Part shown: in pieces, positions 63,543 through 64,000 of the stretch
How positions within the stretch are numbered: the stretch's first letter is position 1
How the letters are laid out: the number at the start of each line of letters is the position of its first letter
Origin: Paraburkholderia fynbosensis
GTDB lineage: Bacteria; Pseudomonadota; Gammaproteobacteria; Burkholderiales; Burkholderiaceae
Direction: 5' to 3'
DNA: 64,000 nt
Assembly: GCF_902859935.1 (NCBI RefSeq)
Contig: NZ_CADIKI010000013.1
Span: 62,001 to 126,000, forward strand
Notes under the pieces: generated by a model
What the model saw: only the letters and a program-made list of their open reading frames with translations
What the model was told of the DNA's origin: nothing
Database searches by the model: none
Made by a program: the position numbers and the translations under genes

Positions 63543-64000
63543 TCATCGATCGCCCTTCAACGCGAGCACACAGGTTGCGATTTCATCGAACAGCGGACGG
63601 CTGTCGACCGCGTCGCTCAGGCAAGCGTCCTTCAATGCGGTGAGCTTCGCCGCGACGCCCCGGTGTGCATCCAGAGCGTCACATCGTTCGATCAATTCTT
63701 CGAGCAGGCAGCCATACGCTCTGACTTCCACGCGCTGCAACGCGGCGCCAGTGTCACGATCGTCCGCAGCATAGAACGACGCTGCGCCGAAATCGCCCAA
63801 CAACGCGCGCCCCGCGCCGTCATGCAAAATATTGTGCGCATACAGATCGCCGTGTATCACGCCTCGCCGATGCAAATGATTTGCCGCCGCTGCAATCCCA
63901 TACGCGATACCCAATGCCGAGTCGAGATCGAAGCGGGTGCCGGCATCGTAGATGTCGCGCGTACAGGACGCGAGGCTCGGCGGACCGGCGAGGTTCCTGA
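63543..64000 (-). CDS. Protein-kinase-like protein (5' part missing)
   Basis: Minus-strand gene running off the right edge. The visible C-terminal part contains AYGIAAAANHLHRRGVIHGD, LYAHNILHDGAGRALLGDFG and AASFYAADDRDTGAALQRVE. The HGDLYAHN and GDFGAAS motifs correspond to the catalytic loop and DFG of Hanks-type kinases. Burkholderia proteins with leucine-rich repeats plus this kinase-like domain match well; the LRR part would lie outside the window. HGD instead of HRD is typical of this branch. Confidence 0.75.
   Translation of the reverse strand, partial: RNLAGPPSLASCTRDIYDAGTRFDLDSALGIAYGIAAAANHLHRRGVIHGDLYAHNILHDGAGRALLGDFGAASFYAADDRDTGAALQRVEVRAYGCLLEELIERCDALDAHRGVAAKLTALKDACLSDAVDSRPLFDEIATCVLALKGDR

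Noticed and set aside
1..64000. CRISPR arrays, prophage, integrons, rRNA or tRNA genes, insertion sequences
   Set aside because: None of the defining repeats, integrase, transposase or structural RNA patterns were seen while reading both strands.

Overview
The window is high-GC DNA of Paraburkholderia type (Burkholderiaceae). This rests on the braR/rsaL/braI quorum-sensing arrangement, a hopanoid HpnH radical SAM enzyme, an FNR/Usp pair, the LRR-kinase-like fragment at the right edge and uniform GC-rich codon use. There are no rRNA or tRNA genes, no phage module, no intact insertion sequence and no CRISPR array. It reads as accessory metabolism with a clear scatter of decaying genes.

Left part (1-10310): a cut-off EpsC-type serine O-acetyltransferase, two small unknown genes and an SDR oxidoreductase precede a minus-strand sugar-acid locus. 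That locus holds a DapA-family aldolase/dehydratase remnant, an SMP-30 lactonase, a four-gene ABC importer and an IlvD/EDD sugar-acid dehydratase. It looks like uptake plus lactonase plus dehydratase of an aldonate (probably pentonate) pathway whose last enzyme is broken here.

10811-21952: a LasRI-like braR-rsaL-braI circuit with a lux box centred between rsaL and braI, a FadR-type regulator, a Usp gene with an FNR-type box followed by an [4Fe-4S] FNR regulator, an EgtB-like sulfoxide synthase, a secreted GH-A glycosidase resembling PslG, a Tim44-like membrane protein, a CBS protein and an NhaR-type regulator. Then come remnants (SDR, SsuC-type permease) and a TPR-glycosyltransferase.

25554-38520: a metallo-beta-lactamase-fold hydrolase with a divergent TetR regulator, a DUF4239 protein, and the best-defined system in the window: an eight-part guanidine assimilation operon. 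A guanidine-I (ykkC) riboswitch lies upstream of an ABC importer (three genes), carboxyguanidine deiminase subunits cgdA and cgdB, guanidine carboxylase, allophanate hydrolase and a strong intrinsic terminator. The carboxylase would usually be labelled urea carboxylase; riboswitch and cgdAB argue for guanidine.

39309-56660: a secreted trypsin-like protease, a GlxA-type AraC regulator with small downstream genes, HpnH, DUF3224, an FkbM methyltransferase gene interrupted by an in-frame TGA, an orphan TPS exoprotein, a phosphoesterase/diheme peroxidase pair under a probable Pho box, a phytase-like esterase and a frameshifted Nudix gene.

56676-64000: two MFS transporters, a glucarate-dehydratase-type enolase-superfamily enzyme with a 28-bp palindromic operator and a divergent GntR regulator, an ABC ATPase scrap, a PRC-barrel protein, a ribose-type binding protein and a cut-off kinase-like gene.
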